Positions 18,088 through 26,823 of a stretch of DNA of 44,991 nt are shown in pieces (positions within the stretch are counted from its first letter, which is position 1; the number at the start of each line of letters is the position of its first letter). The translations under genes and the position numbers were made by a program. This stretch comes from Oscillospiraceae bacterium. GTDB lineage: Bacteria > Bacillota > Clostridia > Oscillospirales > CAG-272. Under the pieces are notes generated by a model. The model was not told the DNA's origin. It saw nothing but the letters and a program-made list of their open reading frames with translations, and did no database searches. The stretch covers positions 1 to 44,991 of the forward strand of contig SVRN01000015.1 in NCBI GenBank assembly GCA_015064805.1. Reading direction: 5' to 3'.

Positions 18088-19579
18088 TGTCAAAGTCCTC
18101 CTTGGTGTGGTCTGTCGCTTGGGGCAAAATTTCAATGGTTAAGCAAAGCGCATGGCGGGTGCTTGATGTGACGGGAGCAAACGCGCCGTCGCGTGCACCG
18201 CAAAAGGGTGCCCATATCACGGTATCACCGTCGCAAAGCAGTGGCAAGCGGTCGCGGAGCGCGGCAGGGATGCCCAGCTCGTTTTGCAGCTTGCGCAGCT
18301 TGCGATTGATCCCGCGCAAAAGCAGCGTGTCACCCGCGTCGCGGCTACGCCAATGCAGGGCGCGTCCTTCGAGCCATGCGGAACACTCTACTATTGTATC
18401 AAACATTAGGGTATCGCGTATGAATGGTTTGTAAACATTTTTATCGTTTTTCGTGATGATTTGGTGTTCATCGGGGGAAGAAAAGCTCACCCGAACGCCA
18501 AAACCATGCGACGTGTCGTCGACGGACGTGAGCGAAAAGGGAAAGTCAAACGAAGCGCAGGGGGGCGCGCTGCGTCCGTCCTCGCCCTTGACGAGGCGCA
18601 AAACGTCGCGTTCGGCCGTGGCGATGATGGATGAAGGAAGATGCACTTGCTTGGCCGTTGCGTCTGTTTGGCACAGCGCCATCAGCGCGTCGATGTGACA
18701 AGCCTCGGGCAGGTGTCCGCACAGCGAATGCACCCACAGCCGCAAGGCTCGCTTGGCCACGGCTACGTGTGTGTTTGACAAGGCGCTTCGTCTGATGGCA
18801 CCGTCGCGCAGCTCGCGGGACAAAAACTCCTTCGCCAGCTCGCAAAGGAAAGCCTCGTCCTCGCGCATGGTCTGGCAGGTGCGAAGGACCTGCTGCTCGG
18901 GGTGATCGGCAATCTTGGACAGCGCGGGCAACACCTGCGCGCGCACCAGATTGCGGGCGTAGGCGGTGTCGGCGTTGGTGCTGTCGGTCACGTAGGCAAG
19001 GCCAAGCTCGTCGCAGGCCTTCAGGATATCTGCCTTACTGCAAGCAAGCAGAGGACGGACGATCATGGCACCCTCGAGGCGCTCAAACGCACGGGCGGGT
19101 GAAATGCCGCCAAGTCCTGCAAGACCACAGCCGCGCGCCAGATGCAAGAGCACCGTTTCCAGATTGTCGTCGGCATGATGTGCCGTGACGAGCAGGGAAA
19201 TATGGTTTTTGGCCATCACGTCGGCAAAAAAGCCGTAGCGGACGGCGCGAGCGACCGTTTCGATCGACTCGCCGCGCTCCCTTGCCAGCGAGGGCACGTC
19301 GGCGTGAAGAACGAAGATCGGCAAGCCGTATTCGTCGGCCAGCGCGCGGCAGAATTGCTCGTCGCGATCAGCCTCCGCTCCACGGATGCCGTGATGAACG
19401 TGCGCCAGATGCAACGGCGCGCCGCTCTCCTTACATTCTTTGGCCAAAAGATGCAAAAGTAATCGTGAATCCGCGCCGCCCGACAGACCAAGCAACAAAG
19501 GCGTGTCAGTACGGAGGGCGCAAAGCGCCGCGGGCGAGCGATAGGCTGCGTGCACGCGGGAAAGAGACGTCATAGTCAC
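18068..19579 (-). CDS. tilS: tRNA(Ile)-lysidine synthase
   Basis: 503 aa. TilS modifies C34 of the CAU-anticodon tRNA-Ile to lysidine so that it reads AUA codons. The N-terminal PP-loop ATPase domain has the signature SGGADS at 33-38, then HHGIRGAEADRDE and TAHHADDNLETVLLHLARG. The C-terminal TilS domain includes RDAGDTLLLRG and NELGIPAALRDRLPLLCDGDTVIWAPF. The start is taken as GTG 19579, overlapping the dnaB stop (GTGA) and preceded by GAGG at 7 nt. ATG 19573 is an alternative. Confidence 0.93.
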   Translation of the reverse strand: MTMTSLSRVHAAYRSPAALCALRTDTPLLLGLSGGADSRLLLHLLAKECKESGAPLHLAHVHHGIRGAEADRDEQFCRALADEYGLPIFVLHADVPSLARERGESIETVARAVRYGFFADVMAKNHISLLVTAHHADDNLETVLLHLARGCGLAGLGGISPARAFERLEGAMIVRPLLACSKADILKACDELGLAYVTDSTNADTAYARNLVRAQVLPALSKIADHPEQQVLRTCQTMREDEAFLCELAKEFLSRELRDGAIRRSALSNTHVAVAKRALRLWVHSLCGHLPEACHIDALMALCQTDATAKQVHLPSSIIATAERDVLRLVKGEDGRSAPPCASFDFPFSLTSVDDTSHGFGVRVSFSSPDEHQIITKNDKNVYKPFIRDTLMFDTIVECSAWLEGRALHWRSRDAGDTLLLRGINRKLRKLQNELGIPAALRDRLPLLCDGDTVIWAPFCGARDGAFAPVTSSTRHALCLTIEILPQATDHTKEDFDNDQSHS

Positions 19580-20934
19580 GACTGAGCCTCAGGAACCGAG
19601 CCCGACTCGGCGATGGAGCGGAACTTGGTGTAGCGGCCGATCCAGCCAACCTTGACGGTGCCGGTCGAGCCGTGACGGTTTTTGGCTACGATGACCTCGG
19701 CAATGTTGCCCTCGGCCTCGTTGGTAGCGTCGTTTTTATAGTATTCATCGCGGTAAAGGAAAATAACGCAGTCCGCGTCCTGCTCGATGGAGCCCGAATC
19801 ACGGAGGTCGGTCAGCGTCGGACGCTTATCCGAGCGGTCGGCCGAGCCACGGTTGAGCTGAGCACAGCAGATGATGGGCACGCCAAGCTCCTTGGCCATG
19901 ATTTTGATGTTTCTTGAAATATCGCCAACCTCGTTGGCACGGTTTTCGATCTTTTTGTCCGAGGACATAAGACCCAGATAGTCGATGACGACCAAGCCGA
20001 GATTATCCACACGGCGTAACTTGCCCTTCATGCCGGTGACAGTGATGCCGGGGGTGTCGTCGATGAGGATGTCACAGCCGGAAAGACGTGCGCTGGCCTG
20101 GGCGATGTGCTCCCATTCCTCGGGCTTGAGTTCGCCGGAGCGGAGGGCATAGCTATCCACCATGGCCTCACTTGAGACGATGCGGTTGACGAGCTGCTCG
20201 GCCGACATTTCCAGCGAGAAGATGCAGACCTTTTTCTTGGTGGATTGAGCGACGTTGGTAGCAATGTTCAGCGCAAACGAGGTCTTACCCATGCCGGGGC
20301 GAGCACCGACGATGATAACGTCGCTTTTGCCCATACCGACCAGCGTTTTGTCAAGGCCGGAAAAGCCGGTGGGGGTACCTTGCGCTGCTGATTTGTCAGT
20401 AGCCAACAGATGCAGGTGAGCGTAGACGTCCACCAGTACGTCACGGATGTGACGGAAATTTTTGGTGTCGCGGCCTTGCGCCAGCTCAAAGACCTTGGCC
20501 TCGGCGTATTCGATGGTATGCTCGGCATCCTGCTGTTCGGAGTAGGCAATGTCCGTGATCTCACCGCAAACGTCGATCAGACGGCGCAGCTGGCTCTTTT
20601 CACGCACGATCTTGGCGTAGTCCTTGGCGTTCTGCGCGCCCGGAACGACCTCGGCGATGGTGCGGATGTACTGCTCGCCGCCCGACTTGTCGTACACGCC
20701 TGCACGCACCAGCGCGTCGATCAGCGTGACGACGTCGATGGAGTGGTCGGCCATGTACAGCTCGCGCATGGCAAGAAAGATCTGCTTGTGCTCGGAGAGA
20801 TAAAAATCGTCCGCGGCAACCTGATCAGCCAGCTCGTTGAGGCATTCGGGATCGATGAGGATAGAGCCCAGCAGCGACTGCTCGGCAATGAGGGAGAAGG
20901 GTAGCTTGCGGTCTAAGATGTTATTTTCATCCAT
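19576..20934 (-). CDS. dnaB: Replicative DNA helicase
   Basis: 452 aa hexameric 5'-3' helicase (DnaB; called DnaC in Bacillus) that unwinds DNA at replication forks. The N-terminal collar domain (LPFSLIAEQSLLGSILIDPECL) and linker are followed by the RecA-like domain. Walker A is GARPGMGKT (210-218), then FSLEMSAEQL, VVIDYLGLM and the C-terminal RDSGSIEQDADCVIFLYRDEYY. Length is normal. It lies 26 nt after rplI, the order found in Bacillus, and its stop overlaps the tilS start, indicating translational coupling. Confidence 0.97.
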   Translation of the reverse strand: MDENNILDRKLPFSLIAEQSLLGSILIDPECLNELADQVAADDFYLSEHKQIFLAMRELYMADHSIDVVTLIDALVRAGVYDKSGGEQYIRTIAEVVPGAQNAKDYAKIVREKSQLRRLIDVCGEITDIAYSEQQDAEHTIEYAEAKVFELAQGRDTKNFRHIRDVLVDVYAHLHLLATDKSAAQGTPTGFSGLDKTLVGMGKSDVIIVGARPGMGKTSFALNIATNVAQSTKKKVCIFSLEMSAEQLVNRIVSSEAMVDSYALRSGELKPEEWEHIAQASARLSGCDILIDDTPGITVTGMKGKLRRVDNLGLVVIDYLGLMSSDKKIENRANEVGDISRNIKIMAKELGVPIICCAQLNRGSADRSDKRPTLTDLRDSGSIEQDADCVIFLYRDEYYKNDATNEAEGNIAEVIVAKNRHGSTGTVKVGWIGRYTKFRSIAESGSVPEAQS

Positions 20935-20960
20935 GGCTCAAATAAGCTCCTTGGTTGTTT

Positions 20961-21410
20961 TTATTTTTTCTCGCAGACGGTGATGTGGATCTTACCGACG
21001 ATATCCTGGAACAGCTTGACCTCGCGGGTGTAGCCGCCGTAAGCGCGGATGGGCTCGTCGGACAGGATCTTTCTCTTGTCGATGGTGATGCCTGCCTGCG
21101 CGGCGAGCGCCTCGACGATGTCCTTGGAGGTGATGGAGCCGTACAGGCGGCCGTCGCCACCCGACGATGCGGGGATCTTGACCATAATGCCCTCAAGCTT
21201 TTCAGCGGTTGCCTTTGCCTCGGCGCGCTCAACGGCGATCTTGTGCTCCTCGCTGGCCTTTTTGTTCTTGATTTCGTTCAGACTCTGTGCATCGGCAGGC
21301 TTGGCCAGTCCCTTGGGGAAGAGGAAATTTTTGGCGTAGCCGTCGGACACGTTGATGATCTGATCCTTTTTGCCTTGTGATTTAACGTCTTGCAATAAAA
21401 TAACTTTCAT
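20961..21410 (-). CDS. rplI: 50S ribosomal protein L9
   Basis: 149 aa. The N-terminal rRNA-binding domain begins MKVILLQDVKSQGKKDQIINVSDGYAKNFLFPKGLA, the L9 signature. A long helix (about 40-75) and the C-terminal domain GRLYGSITSKDI follow. ATG 21410 is chosen because it begins the conserved domain and AAGGAG lies upstream, though about 13 nt away; the frame remains open to 21479 within repeat sequence. It starts the rplI-dnaB-tilS-hpt-ftsH run. A repeat block separates it from gdpP, its usual partner. Confidence 0.97.
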   Translation of the reverse strand: MKVILLQDVKSQGKKDQIINVSDGYAKNFLFPKGLAKPADAQSLNEIKNKKASEEHKIAVERAEAKATAEKLEGIMVKIPASSGGDGRLYGSITSKDIVEALAAQAGITIDKRKILSDEPIRAYGGYTREVKLFQDIVGKIHITVCEKK

Positions 21411-21430
21411 GGTGATATATATACTCCTTA

Positions 21431-21975
21431 TGATTTTATGCGTTTTTCTACGGACGCTCATACTGCGCGACTGCGTCACGCGCTGAGCTGTGCCGGTTCT
21501 TTATTGCTACTTCTTGGCGTTTCCCAAGAAGTAGCCAAGAAGGAAACCAAGGTGTTCCCCCTTGGATCTCCCTTGGCATTGCCGCTCTTCACATCTCGGC
21601 TTGCGCCGAGACACACGAGCATTGCTTGCTCGCTGAACGCGAGCATCGCGCAGAAGCGCGACCGCAAGGCTCCCGCCCTACGGAAAGAATCTCTCGCCAT
21701 ATAGCCACCACGAGCGGCAGATATGGAAAGTAAAAGATTTTGCGGGTTTCTTAAGGGCATTAGGCCCAAAATAAAATTAAATTTTCTATGGGAAGAATTT
21801 TGCTTGCAAAATTCTTCGAGGTGGGCAAACTGAACTTTGGAAGTATCTTTGTTACTAAAGCCCACCATATCTTTGCCTATTCTTTGCGACAAGCCAAAGA
21901 ATAGGCAATCTGATTTTACCGAACGCGCGCGGCCTGCCGCGCTGTGTGAGGCTGTAGGAGAAGATGTGAAATTTT
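21431..21975. repeat. Dispersed structured repeat, block 2
   Basis: Fills the gap between gdpP and rplI. Recognisable parts are a 12-bp hairpin GCTACTTCTTGG/CCAAGAAGTAGC (21507-21535) and a CCAAGG/CCTTGG hairpin (21547-21565). The closed domain has arms TGCCGCTC (21580-21587) and GAGCGGCA (21712-21719) with an enlarged loop. Further hairpins are GAAGAATTTTGC/GCAAAATTCTTC (21792-21817) and GCCTATTCTTTG/CAAAGAATAGGC (21875-21906). It ends with a GGCTGTAGGAGAAG box. No gene is supported. Confidence 0.75.
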
Positions 21976-21989
21976 CAGAATATCTAAAT

Positions 21990-24119
21990 TTACTTCCTCT
22001 CCGCCTCTTCATGATCCAGATAATCGTCAATCGCACCCTTGAGCAGTTCACACGCATACGCCAGCGTCGTGTCCTTGATCTGCGCGCCGGCCATGTCGAA
22101 GTGACCGCCGCCGCCCAGCTTTTCCATGATGATCTGAACGTTGATGGCGTCGCCCGAGCGTGCCGAAATACTGACGCTGTCGCCAATGCTGACCAGCGCA
22201 AAGGAAGCGTCGATACCGCGTACCGTCAGAAGACGGTCTGCCGCCTTGGCCGCCGCCACGCGCTCGTTGATCTTCTCGGCACGCGAGTTATCGGTGTTGA
22301 GCCAGGTGATGGCCACGCGACCGCGATAAATGCGGGTGCGCGAGCCGAAATCACTGGCGGTGATCATCTCATCCAGCGTCTCGTAGAAGAACAAACGGGT
22401 CACGTTGGTGTGTGCACCCTTTTCGTACAGATAGTGAACGGCCGAGAAGGTCTGCGCACCCGTTGAATGGGTAAAATTCTTCGTGTCGAGCATAATGCCG
22501 GCGAGAAGCAACGTCGCTTCCTCCTTGCGAAGCTCGTCCGCGTAGGGGCTCTGCTCGATCATCTCGGCAATCAGCTCGCTGGTAGAGGAGGCGGTGGGAT
22601 GGATGTAACTGAGCACGGGAGCAAAATCGAACACCTCAAACTGACGGTGGTGGTCGATGATGGCGATGTTGGCGACGTTCTTGACGACGTCGGGGGCTTC
22701 GACGATGCCGACGTTGTTGACATCGACGATGATAAGCAGGGAGTCGGAGCGCACCAGGTCAAGGGCGTTGTGGGCATCGACGAACAGATCGTCGTAAATT
22801 GCCTGATTGCCCAGATGCTCGGCGCAAATGCGGAAGTCCTCACACTCGCGGTTCATGACCACGTGAACGTCCGTCTTGCTCTTGCCGACGGCACAAAGTG
22901 CCAGTCTTGCCGCACCGACGCAAGCGCCGATGGCGTCAAAGTCGGGATTGCGGTGGCCCATGATAATGACGTTGCCGGCCTGTGCGATGAGCGAGCAGAG
23001 CTGGTTGGAATTGACGCGGGAAATGATGGAGGTGTTGCTCTGGATGGTCTTGACACGACCGCCGAAGAAGGTAACGCCGTCCGCTTTTTTGATGGCGACC
23101 TGGTCGCCGCCACGCTGAAGGGCGATATCGAGCGCCGCGCTGGCCGCCGCCTCACGCTCCTTGAAGGAGCCGCCAATCGTGGAAATGCCCATCGAAATGG
23201 TCACGGGGAAGCTATTGTCGCCCAGCTTGACCTGACGGACGCGGTTGAGGATACTGAAGTTGTCCTCAACGCAATGCTGCAGCGCCTCTGCCGAGCAAAC
23301 AAGCAGGAATTTGTCGCGGTCGTATTCGCGCAAAAGTCCGCCCATCTCGCTGGCCCACTGCTTGAGAATGTTTTCAATCTCGTTGGCGGCCGAGCGGTGG
23401 CTGACGCGAACGTACTGTGCCAGCTCCTGAAGATTGTCCAGCACGATATAGCCCACGATGGGGCTTTCGCGCTCCATCTTCTCACGCAGCTCCAGATAGT
23501 CGGAAACGTCATGGAAGGTGATCATATAATAATCCTGTCCGCGCAAGCGCATGGCGTACGAGATCAGCTCGTAGCGACGGCCGTCGTGGCCGAGTCGCAC
23601 GTGGAAGCCGTGCGCGCCGGGAACGACCTCGCCCTCTGCATCCAACGCACGTGCAAAGCGAACCTCGCGGGGCTCACCCGTGCTTCGGATGATGTCCTGA
23701 ATGGAGATGGAGCAGAAGGTGGACAGCGGAACGTTGCAAATGGGGGATTTGAAGGACAAAAGATCCTGCAGGGCGCGGTTGATGACCTTGACGTTCCCTC
23801 GGCTGTCCGAAATGGCGTAGGGCAGGTCAATGACGTATTTGAACACGTCGCCGATCTCGGTCGTCATGTCCTCGGCCGCCAGCATGACCTCGTGCAGTCG
23901 CGCGACGCGCAAAAGATACGCCAACAGCATCGCGCCGCCGACGATGGCGTAAAAGGCGAACAGCGCAAGACCGTACAGCACGAAATCGCTGTTTGGATCG
24001 ATCAGATAGCACAGAATTTCAAGCGCGGCGAGCAATATGACGCCGATGGCATAGCATAGCGTAAAGGGCAATCGGGCGTCGTACTGCGGTGCGCGCGGCG
24101 TTTTTTGTTTGTTTTGCAT
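21990..24119 (-). CDS. gdpP: Cyclic-di-AMP phosphodiesterase GdpP
   Basis: 709 aa membrane enzyme that hydrolyses the second messenger c-di-AMP to pApA, linking potassium and cell-wall homeostasis. There are two TM helices (about 17-40 and 46-70), a PAS-like domain (about 90-215), a degenerate GGDEF-like domain (about 225-345), and DHH-DHHA1 domains (about 380-705). DHH motifs: GHRNPDFDAIGA, a DVNN motif, IIDHHRQ and GIMLDTKNF. The DHHA1 motif is GGGGHFDMAGAQ. Ribosome site AAGGAGG. It sits between yybS and rplI as in Bacillus. Confidence 0.95.
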   Translation of the reverse strand: MQNKQKTPRAPQYDARLPFTLCYAIGVILLAALEILCYLIDPNSDFVLYGLALFAFYAIVGGAMLLAYLLRVARLHEVMLAAEDMTTEIGDVFKYVIDLPYAISDSRGNVKVINRALQDLLSFKSPICNVPLSTFCSISIQDIIRSTGEPREVRFARALDAEGEVVPGAHGFHVRLGHDGRRYELISYAMRLRGQDYYMITFHDVSDYLELREKMERESPIVGYIVLDNLQELAQYVRVSHRSAANEIENILKQWASEMGGLLREYDRDKFLLVCSAEALQHCVEDNFSILNRVRQVKLGDNSFPVTISMGISTIGGSFKEREAAASAALDIALQRGGDQVAIKKADGVTFFGGRVKTIQSNTSIISRVNSNQLCSLIAQAGNVIIMGHRNPDFDAIGACVGAARLALCAVGKSKTDVHVVMNRECEDFRICAEHLGNQAIYDDLFVDAHNALDLVRSDSLLIIVDVNNVGIVEAPDVVKNVANIAIIDHHRQFEVFDFAPVLSYIHPTASSTSELIAEMIEQSPYADELRKEEATLLLAGIMLDTKNFTHSTGAQTFSAVHYLYEKGAHTNVTRLFFYETLDEMITASDFGSRTRIYRGRVAITWLNTDNSRAEKINERVAAAKAADRLLTVRGIDASFALVSIGDSVSISARSGDAINVQIIMEKLGGGGHFDMAGAQIKDTTLAYACELLKGAIDDYLDHEEAERK

Positions 24120-24181
24120 GATATTCCTCCTTGCAATACGGCTTGTCCGCGTCAGCGGAGCCTGAAGTGAATGAGGGAAGT

Positions 24182-25420
24182 TTAGTGTTTGTCAGACCCG
24201 TCAAAATCAGACGGGGGATGTCCTTGCTTGAGCAGCATGCGGGCGATCAAGGGGCGGGTCAGCGTGGTGAGCGCACCCGAGAACGAAATGCAGAACACCA
24301 GCATCATAGGCTGGAAAATCGCGCATCCGATCAGAATGAACAGCCAGATCTTGGACATGCCGCGGCGGAGATCGCCAACCAGCTTATACACGCCGATGAG
24401 TGCCATGCCGGGTAGCAGAATGAGCAGCAGGTTGTAGACGACGGCGCCGAACATGGTCATCTCGCTCGGGAATATGGCCACGACGAAGCAGACGACGTAG
24501 ATGATGGCCGAGAGAATGCTGTGAACGAACAGCTGTGACGCTTTGGTCACCAGCTCTGCCATGCCCGCCGAGGCGTAGGTCTGTACGCACGTCAGCTGGG
24601 CGGTGTACGCCAACAGATTGCACGCCCCGATGATCAGCGCGGGCAAAATGTTGAACACAAATTCTACCTGGGTGGTTGCGATCGTTCGGAGGGGAACGTC
24701 CACGTCCTTATAAAGCGTGGCCATGGCCGCGGTGTAGGGCTCGTACGACAAAAGCGCCTCAATGGCCTGCTCGCGGGAGAGCTCCAGCGCGCGGAACAGC
24801 TCGTCAAAGGTGATCGAGCCGGCCGTTCTATAGTAGGAAAGCGCCAGCACGAAGACCAGGCACAGCCCATACATGAACGAGGTCAGGCAGATCGACCACA
24901 CGCGCGGGCGGTTGTGCATGATGCAGTACGCCAGAATCCCCATCGCGGGGAAGGGAACGAGCGTCAGCGCGGCGGTGAGAAAATCGCGGCTGATAAGCAG
25001 TGCGGCTCCGTAGACGATGACGGGAATGAAGTATAGCGCTCGGGAGCGGCAGGCGGTGAGTAAAAACGCACCGATGCCGATGGCAACGATCGAAGCGAGC
25101 ACCGTCGTAGCGACGGTCAGCGGATCTGCACCGAGCAGCATGCCGAGCAAATAGCCTCCCGCAAACAGCACGGTCGAAACGATGCCGACCATGAGCGAGC
25201 GGACGATGGCGGCAAGCACCAATATGCAGGCGCCCAGCAAAACGACCGTATAGGCCGAGTGCGGCGTCAACGCGGGGTGGTACAGCGTGGCGGCGACGAG
25301 AAACAGCGAGAGCAGCGTCGCACCGACGGGATGAAATTTAGGTAAGGTGTCGGGGGTGTCCCATGGGTTCGGATCGACGATGGCGCGGATCTGAACGTTG
25401 GGCTCTGGGGTCTTGTTCAT
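24182..25420 (-). CDS. YybS-like DUF2232 membrane protein
   Basis: 412 aa with about eight hydrophobic segments. Family hallmarks are the C-terminal block YNLLLILLPGMALIGVYKLVGDLRRG and the final membrane segments. DUF2232/YybS proteins precede gdpP-rplI-dnaB in many Firmicutes; their function is not established. The N-terminus (NVQIRAIVDPNPWDTPDTLPKF) is soluble and predicted cytoplasmic. ATG follows AAGGAGTAAACAAT. It is the first gene of the minus-strand run, with a promoter and palindrome upstream. Confidence 0.85.
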   Translation of the reverse strand: MNKTPEPNVQIRAIVDPNPWDTPDTLPKFHPVGATLLSLFLVAATLYHPALTPHSAYTVVLLGACILVLAAIVRSLMVGIVSTVLFAGGYLLGMLLGADPLTVATTVLASIVAIGIGAFLLTACRSRALYFIPVIVYGAALLISRDFLTAALTLVPFPAMGILAYCIMHNRPRVWSICLTSFMYGLCLVFVLALSYYRTAGSITFDELFRALELSREQAIEALLSYEPYTAAMATLYKDVDVPLRTIATTQVEFVFNILPALIIGACNLLAYTAQLTCVQTYASAGMAELVTKASQLFVHSILSAIIYVVCFVVAIFPSEMTMFGAVVYNLLLILLPGMALIGVYKLVGDLRRGMSKIWLFILIGCAIFQPMMLVFCISFSGALTTLTRPLIARMLLKQGHPPSDFDGSDKH

Positions 25421-25481
25421 ATTGTTTACTCCTTATGCGCGGGGGTCTGTCGTGTCCCGCGGCAGGGCATAGTATCCTATC

Positions 25482-25524
25482 ATACTGATTATATCAGTAT
25501 ACCATATTTTTGGCGATTTGTAAA
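25482..25524 (-). promoter_or_regulatory. yybS-gdpP promoter with overlapping palindrome
   Basis: On the minus strand -35 TTTACA (25524-25519), 17-bp spacer, -10 TATACT (25501-25496). A palindrome ATACTGA (25482-25488) / TCAGTAT (25494-25500) covers the -10 and the likely start site, as an operator would. Confidence 0.65.
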
Positions 25525-25606
25525 CAGGTAAAAGGAAATTTCTATTATAAGATGAAGGAAATGGAGAGAAAGTTCGGTTTGAGGGTATCGCGTTTCGGCA
25601 GAAATG

Positions 25607-25635
25607 TTGTATTTGTGCTACTTTTGTGTTATAAT
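25607..25635 (+). promoter_or_regulatory. Promoter of the RAYT gene
   Basis: TTGTAT (25607-25612), 17-bp spacer, perfect TATAAT (25630-25635). The -10 lies only 10 nt before the chosen ATG 25646, so the leader would be very short. Confidence 0.6.
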
Positions 25636-25645
25636 GGTGTGGGTG

Positions 25646-26212
25646 ATGCAAGTGGATAAAGCAAAAGAATTGCCAAAAAGAAAATCTACAAGATTAAAAA
25701 ATTATGATTACAGCTCTTCAGGTGCATATTTTGTTACGATATGCATACGCGACAGAATGCATATTTTATCCGAAATTGTCAAAACAGACCTCACGGCTAC
25801 TAACAAAACGATCAATGATGCGGTTGGGGAGGGGCTTGCTCCTCCCGAAATTACGGTTAAATTAAAACCTTGTGGCGAAGTTGTAAAAGAACGATTGCAT
25901 TTGATTGAAACCCGTTTTCCGAGTGTCACGGTTGAGGATTACGTCATTATGCCCGACCATATCCACGCGATAATATTCCTGCATGAAAAGGCGGGAGGAG
26001 CAAGCCCCTCCCCTACCCTGGACGATGTGGTTTGTGCGTTTAAGTCCTTGACTTCGCGTAGTTACAAGCAAAAATACGGGATAGAAAAAATGTTTCAACG
26101 CTCGTCTGCTGAGCACATCATACGCGACAGAGATGATTATGAAACACGCAGAAAATACATCTACGAAAACCCCATGCGCTGGTATCACAAATATTTGAAA
26201 ACGGATGAATAG
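25646..26212 (+). CDS. REP-associated tyrosine transposase (RAYT, Y1 family)
   Basis: 188 aa HUH-type single-strand DNA endonuclease of the domesticated IS200/IS605-like RAYT group, which acts on REP palindromes. The HUH metal motif is H105-I-H107 (MPDHIHAII). The candidate nucleophile is Tyr171 in the C-terminal YIYENP motif. The N-terminal RLKNYDYSSSGAYFVTICIRDR is typical. Two REP-like palindromes in opposite orientation are embedded in frame, giving GEGLAPP (61-67) and AGGASPSP (116-123). The frame is open from 25604, but the promoter -10 lies at 25630, so ATG 25646 is preferred. No strong ribosome site is seen. No inverted repeats of an insertion sequence flank it. Confidence 0.88.
   Translation: MQVDKAKELPKRKSTRLKNYDYSSSGAYFVTICIRDRMHILSEIVKTDLTATNKTINDAVGEGLAPPEITVKLKPCGEVVKERLHLIETRFPSVTVEDYVIMPDHIHAIIFLHEKAGGASPSPTLDDVVCAFKSLTSRSYKQKYGIEKMFQRSSAEHIIRDRDDYETRRKYIYENPMRWYHKYLKTDE
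25826..25847 (+). repeat. REP-like palindrome inside RAYT gene, copy 1
   Basis: 22 nt whose core GGGAGGGGCTTGCTCCTCCC (25827-25846) can fold as GGGAGG/CCTCCC. It is read in frame as G-E-G-L-A-P-P. It is the exact reverse complement of 25992-26013. Confidence 0.8.
25992..26013 (-). repeat. REP-like palindrome inside RAYT gene, copy 2
   Basis: Exact reverse complement of the 22 nt at 25826-25847, 144 nt downstream, read in frame as G-G-A-S-P-S-P. The two copies form an inverted pair like a BIME inside the transposase gene. Confidence 0.8.
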
Positions 26213-26296
26213 GAATATAGGCTAAGCCCTGAGCTCGCGTTGTTTGCGGCGCTGCATCATAAAGAGCACGAATAAAAACTGCGAAAGGAGCACGAC

Positions 26297-26770
26297 ATGA
26301 AAATCAATATCAAATATTCCATCTACGATTTACTGTTCTCCATAGTATCTGTCATCATATCGTCGATTGGCTTTTTCGTTTTGATCGGTCAAAGTTGGTT
26401 TTTTGTTTTTTACGGTGTTTTGTTGTGCGGTGCTCTTTTTTGGCTGCTGCAGTCCATTCAGAATATTCAATGGTTCGATATCAAGGACGGACACATTACG
26501 GTGTATTCTCCTTTCGGCGTTGTGAAAAGCGCAAAGCTCAGTCAAATCAAAAAGATCGTTAAAACCAGAGCCGTAATTTTTGGATTCAAAGGGATGACAA
26601 TCAGACGAGAGCATATCGTACTGTGCCTGATAAAGTCTATCAAAATGGCGGATATAGAAGATGCGTACAACAGAAAGAAGAAAAAATACGTTACTATTCC
26701 ATATGCGGCAGAAACGGAACGTATCATTCAAACGGAATATCAAAAATATTGCGATAAGGAACCGATATAA
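26297..26770 (+). CDS. Two-TM protein with PH-like domain, unknown function
   Basis: 157 aa. Two hydrophobic helices (about 10-30 and 34-54) are followed by a soluble domain (DIKDGHITVYSPFGVVKSAKLSQIKKIVKTRA...) resembling a bacterial PH-like beta domain, and a C-terminal Lys/Tyr-rich helix. Function is not recognised. AT-rich relative to neighbours. ATG follows GAAAGGAGCACGAC. It is built like the gene at 12319 and has a similar CACCCCGACAGA hairpin downstream, although overall protein similarity is weak by eye. Confidence 0.75.
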   Translation: MKINIKYSIYDLLFSIVSVIISSIGFFVLIGQSWFFVFYGVLLCGALFWLLQSIQNIQWFDIKDGHITVYSPFGVVKSAKLSQIKKIVKTRAVIFGFKGMTIRREHIVLCLIKSIKMADIEDAYNRKKKKYVTIPYAAETERIIQTEYQKYCDKEPI

Positions 26771-26773
26771 CAA

Positions 26774-26815
26774 CACCCCGACAGACCTTAAAAAAATCTG
26801 TCGGGGTGCGTTCAT
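26774..26815. terminator. Hairpin between convergent genes
   Basis: Perfect 12-bp stem CACCCCGACAGA (26774-26785) / TCTGTCGGGGTG (26797-26808), followed by CGTTCATCTT. On the minus strand TTGTTATA follows, downstream of pfkA. Its first 13 bases match the terminator arm at 12870. Confidence 0.75.
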
Positions 26816-26823
26816 CTTCAAAA

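Noticed and set aside
25604-26212. Complete insertion sequence around the RAYT gene
   Set aside because: No flanking terminal repeats, no TnpB/accessory gene; RAYTs are typically single immobile genes.
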